Origin: Arbacia lixula
Taxonomy: Eukaryota; Echinodermata; Echinoidea; Arbacioida; Arbaciidae
Assembly (NCBI GenBank): GCA_963669155.1
Contig: OZ022593.1
Coordinates: 6,402,368 to 6,466,367 of the forward strand
Direction: 5' to 3'
Length of the DNA stretch: 64,000 nucleotides
The translations under genes and the position numbers were made by a program. Below the pieces are notes generated by a model. It saw only the letters and a program-made list of their open reading frames with translations. It had not been told where the DNA came from and did no database searches. This document shows, in pieces, positions 63,786-64,000 of the stretch (the first letter of the stretch is position 1; each line of letters begins with the position of its first letter).

Positions 63786-64000
63786 TTAAAGGCACAGGCA
63801 ACTGGGAGATACTGTAACGACAGCCCCATTCAATCGTACACAAACCTCGTACGTCATGCGTGTTCGTCGGACAAGTCCAGCAATCTCTGAAAGTGTACCA
63901 AAACGTCTGAAAGTGACGCGAAGGCAAAGTCAGAGGCTACATGCTCGGAAAATAATTATTCGCAGCCTGCGCTAGGGCTATCACTGGATGCGAGCCTGCT
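63786..64000. mobile_element. TTAA MITE family C, copy 2 (cut by window end)
   Basis: Begins TTAAAGGCACAGGCAACTGG and matches the reverse complement of 26730-27079, including CCCCATTCAATCGTACAC and GCAGCCTGCGCTAG. The far end is outside the window. Confidence 0.85.

Overview
The window is eukaryotic nuclear DNA. Coding sequence is split into short exons with GT/AG junctions, the introns are full of LINE, SINE, hAT-like and miniature inverted-repeat elements, and microsatellites are long. The gene content (a GRHPR-type dehydrogenase and a giant cadherin), the interstitial CCCTAA/TTAGGG-type arrays and the repeat style fit a marine invertebrate deuterostome, most likely an echinoderm. That assignment is inference; nothing here fixes the species. 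No bacterial gene, operon or CRISPR array is present.

Layout. Positions 1-10,000 are repeats: a 157-bp tandem repeat, a LINE whose reverse-transcriptase ORF is split by a hAT element (2872-4821, 8-bp target duplication), telomere-like arrays, a 1.4-kb foldback element made of short degenerate repeats (6724-8123), and a 5'-truncated LINE with a perfect 15-bp target duplication (8651-9498). Positions 10,224-18,898 (+) hold a complete seven-exon glyoxylate/hydroxypyruvate reductase gene (GRHPR), 357 codons from the first ATG or 324 from a second in-frame ATG. Its third exon carries a laddered partial duplication with a second, in-frame splice acceptor.

Positions 18,899-29,030 separate two convergent genes and contain UTR candidates, palindromic elements and microsatellites. 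Positions 29,031-63,210 (-) hold the 3' part of a giant cadherin gene: 27 exons in this window with fully consistent phases, encoding about 1,473 residues. These comprise one partial and eight further extracellular cadherin repeats, a membrane-proximal domain like that of CDH23/PCDH15-type cadherins, one transmembrane helix, and a roughly 387-residue cytoplasmic tail ending in a class I PDZ-binding motif. The 5' end lies beyond position 64,000.

How the parts relate. The two genes have unrelated roles: glyoxylate/hydroxypyruvate metabolism, and adhesion or mechanosensory-type cell contact. They are simply tail-to-tail neighbours. The most unusual observations are the foldback element, the three-step duplication ladder at GRHPR exon 3, an Arg5 furin-like site inside a cadherin repeat, a partial duplication of a cadherin exon and its donor, and the nested LINE/hAT/palindrome and palindrome/pogo-like insertions.
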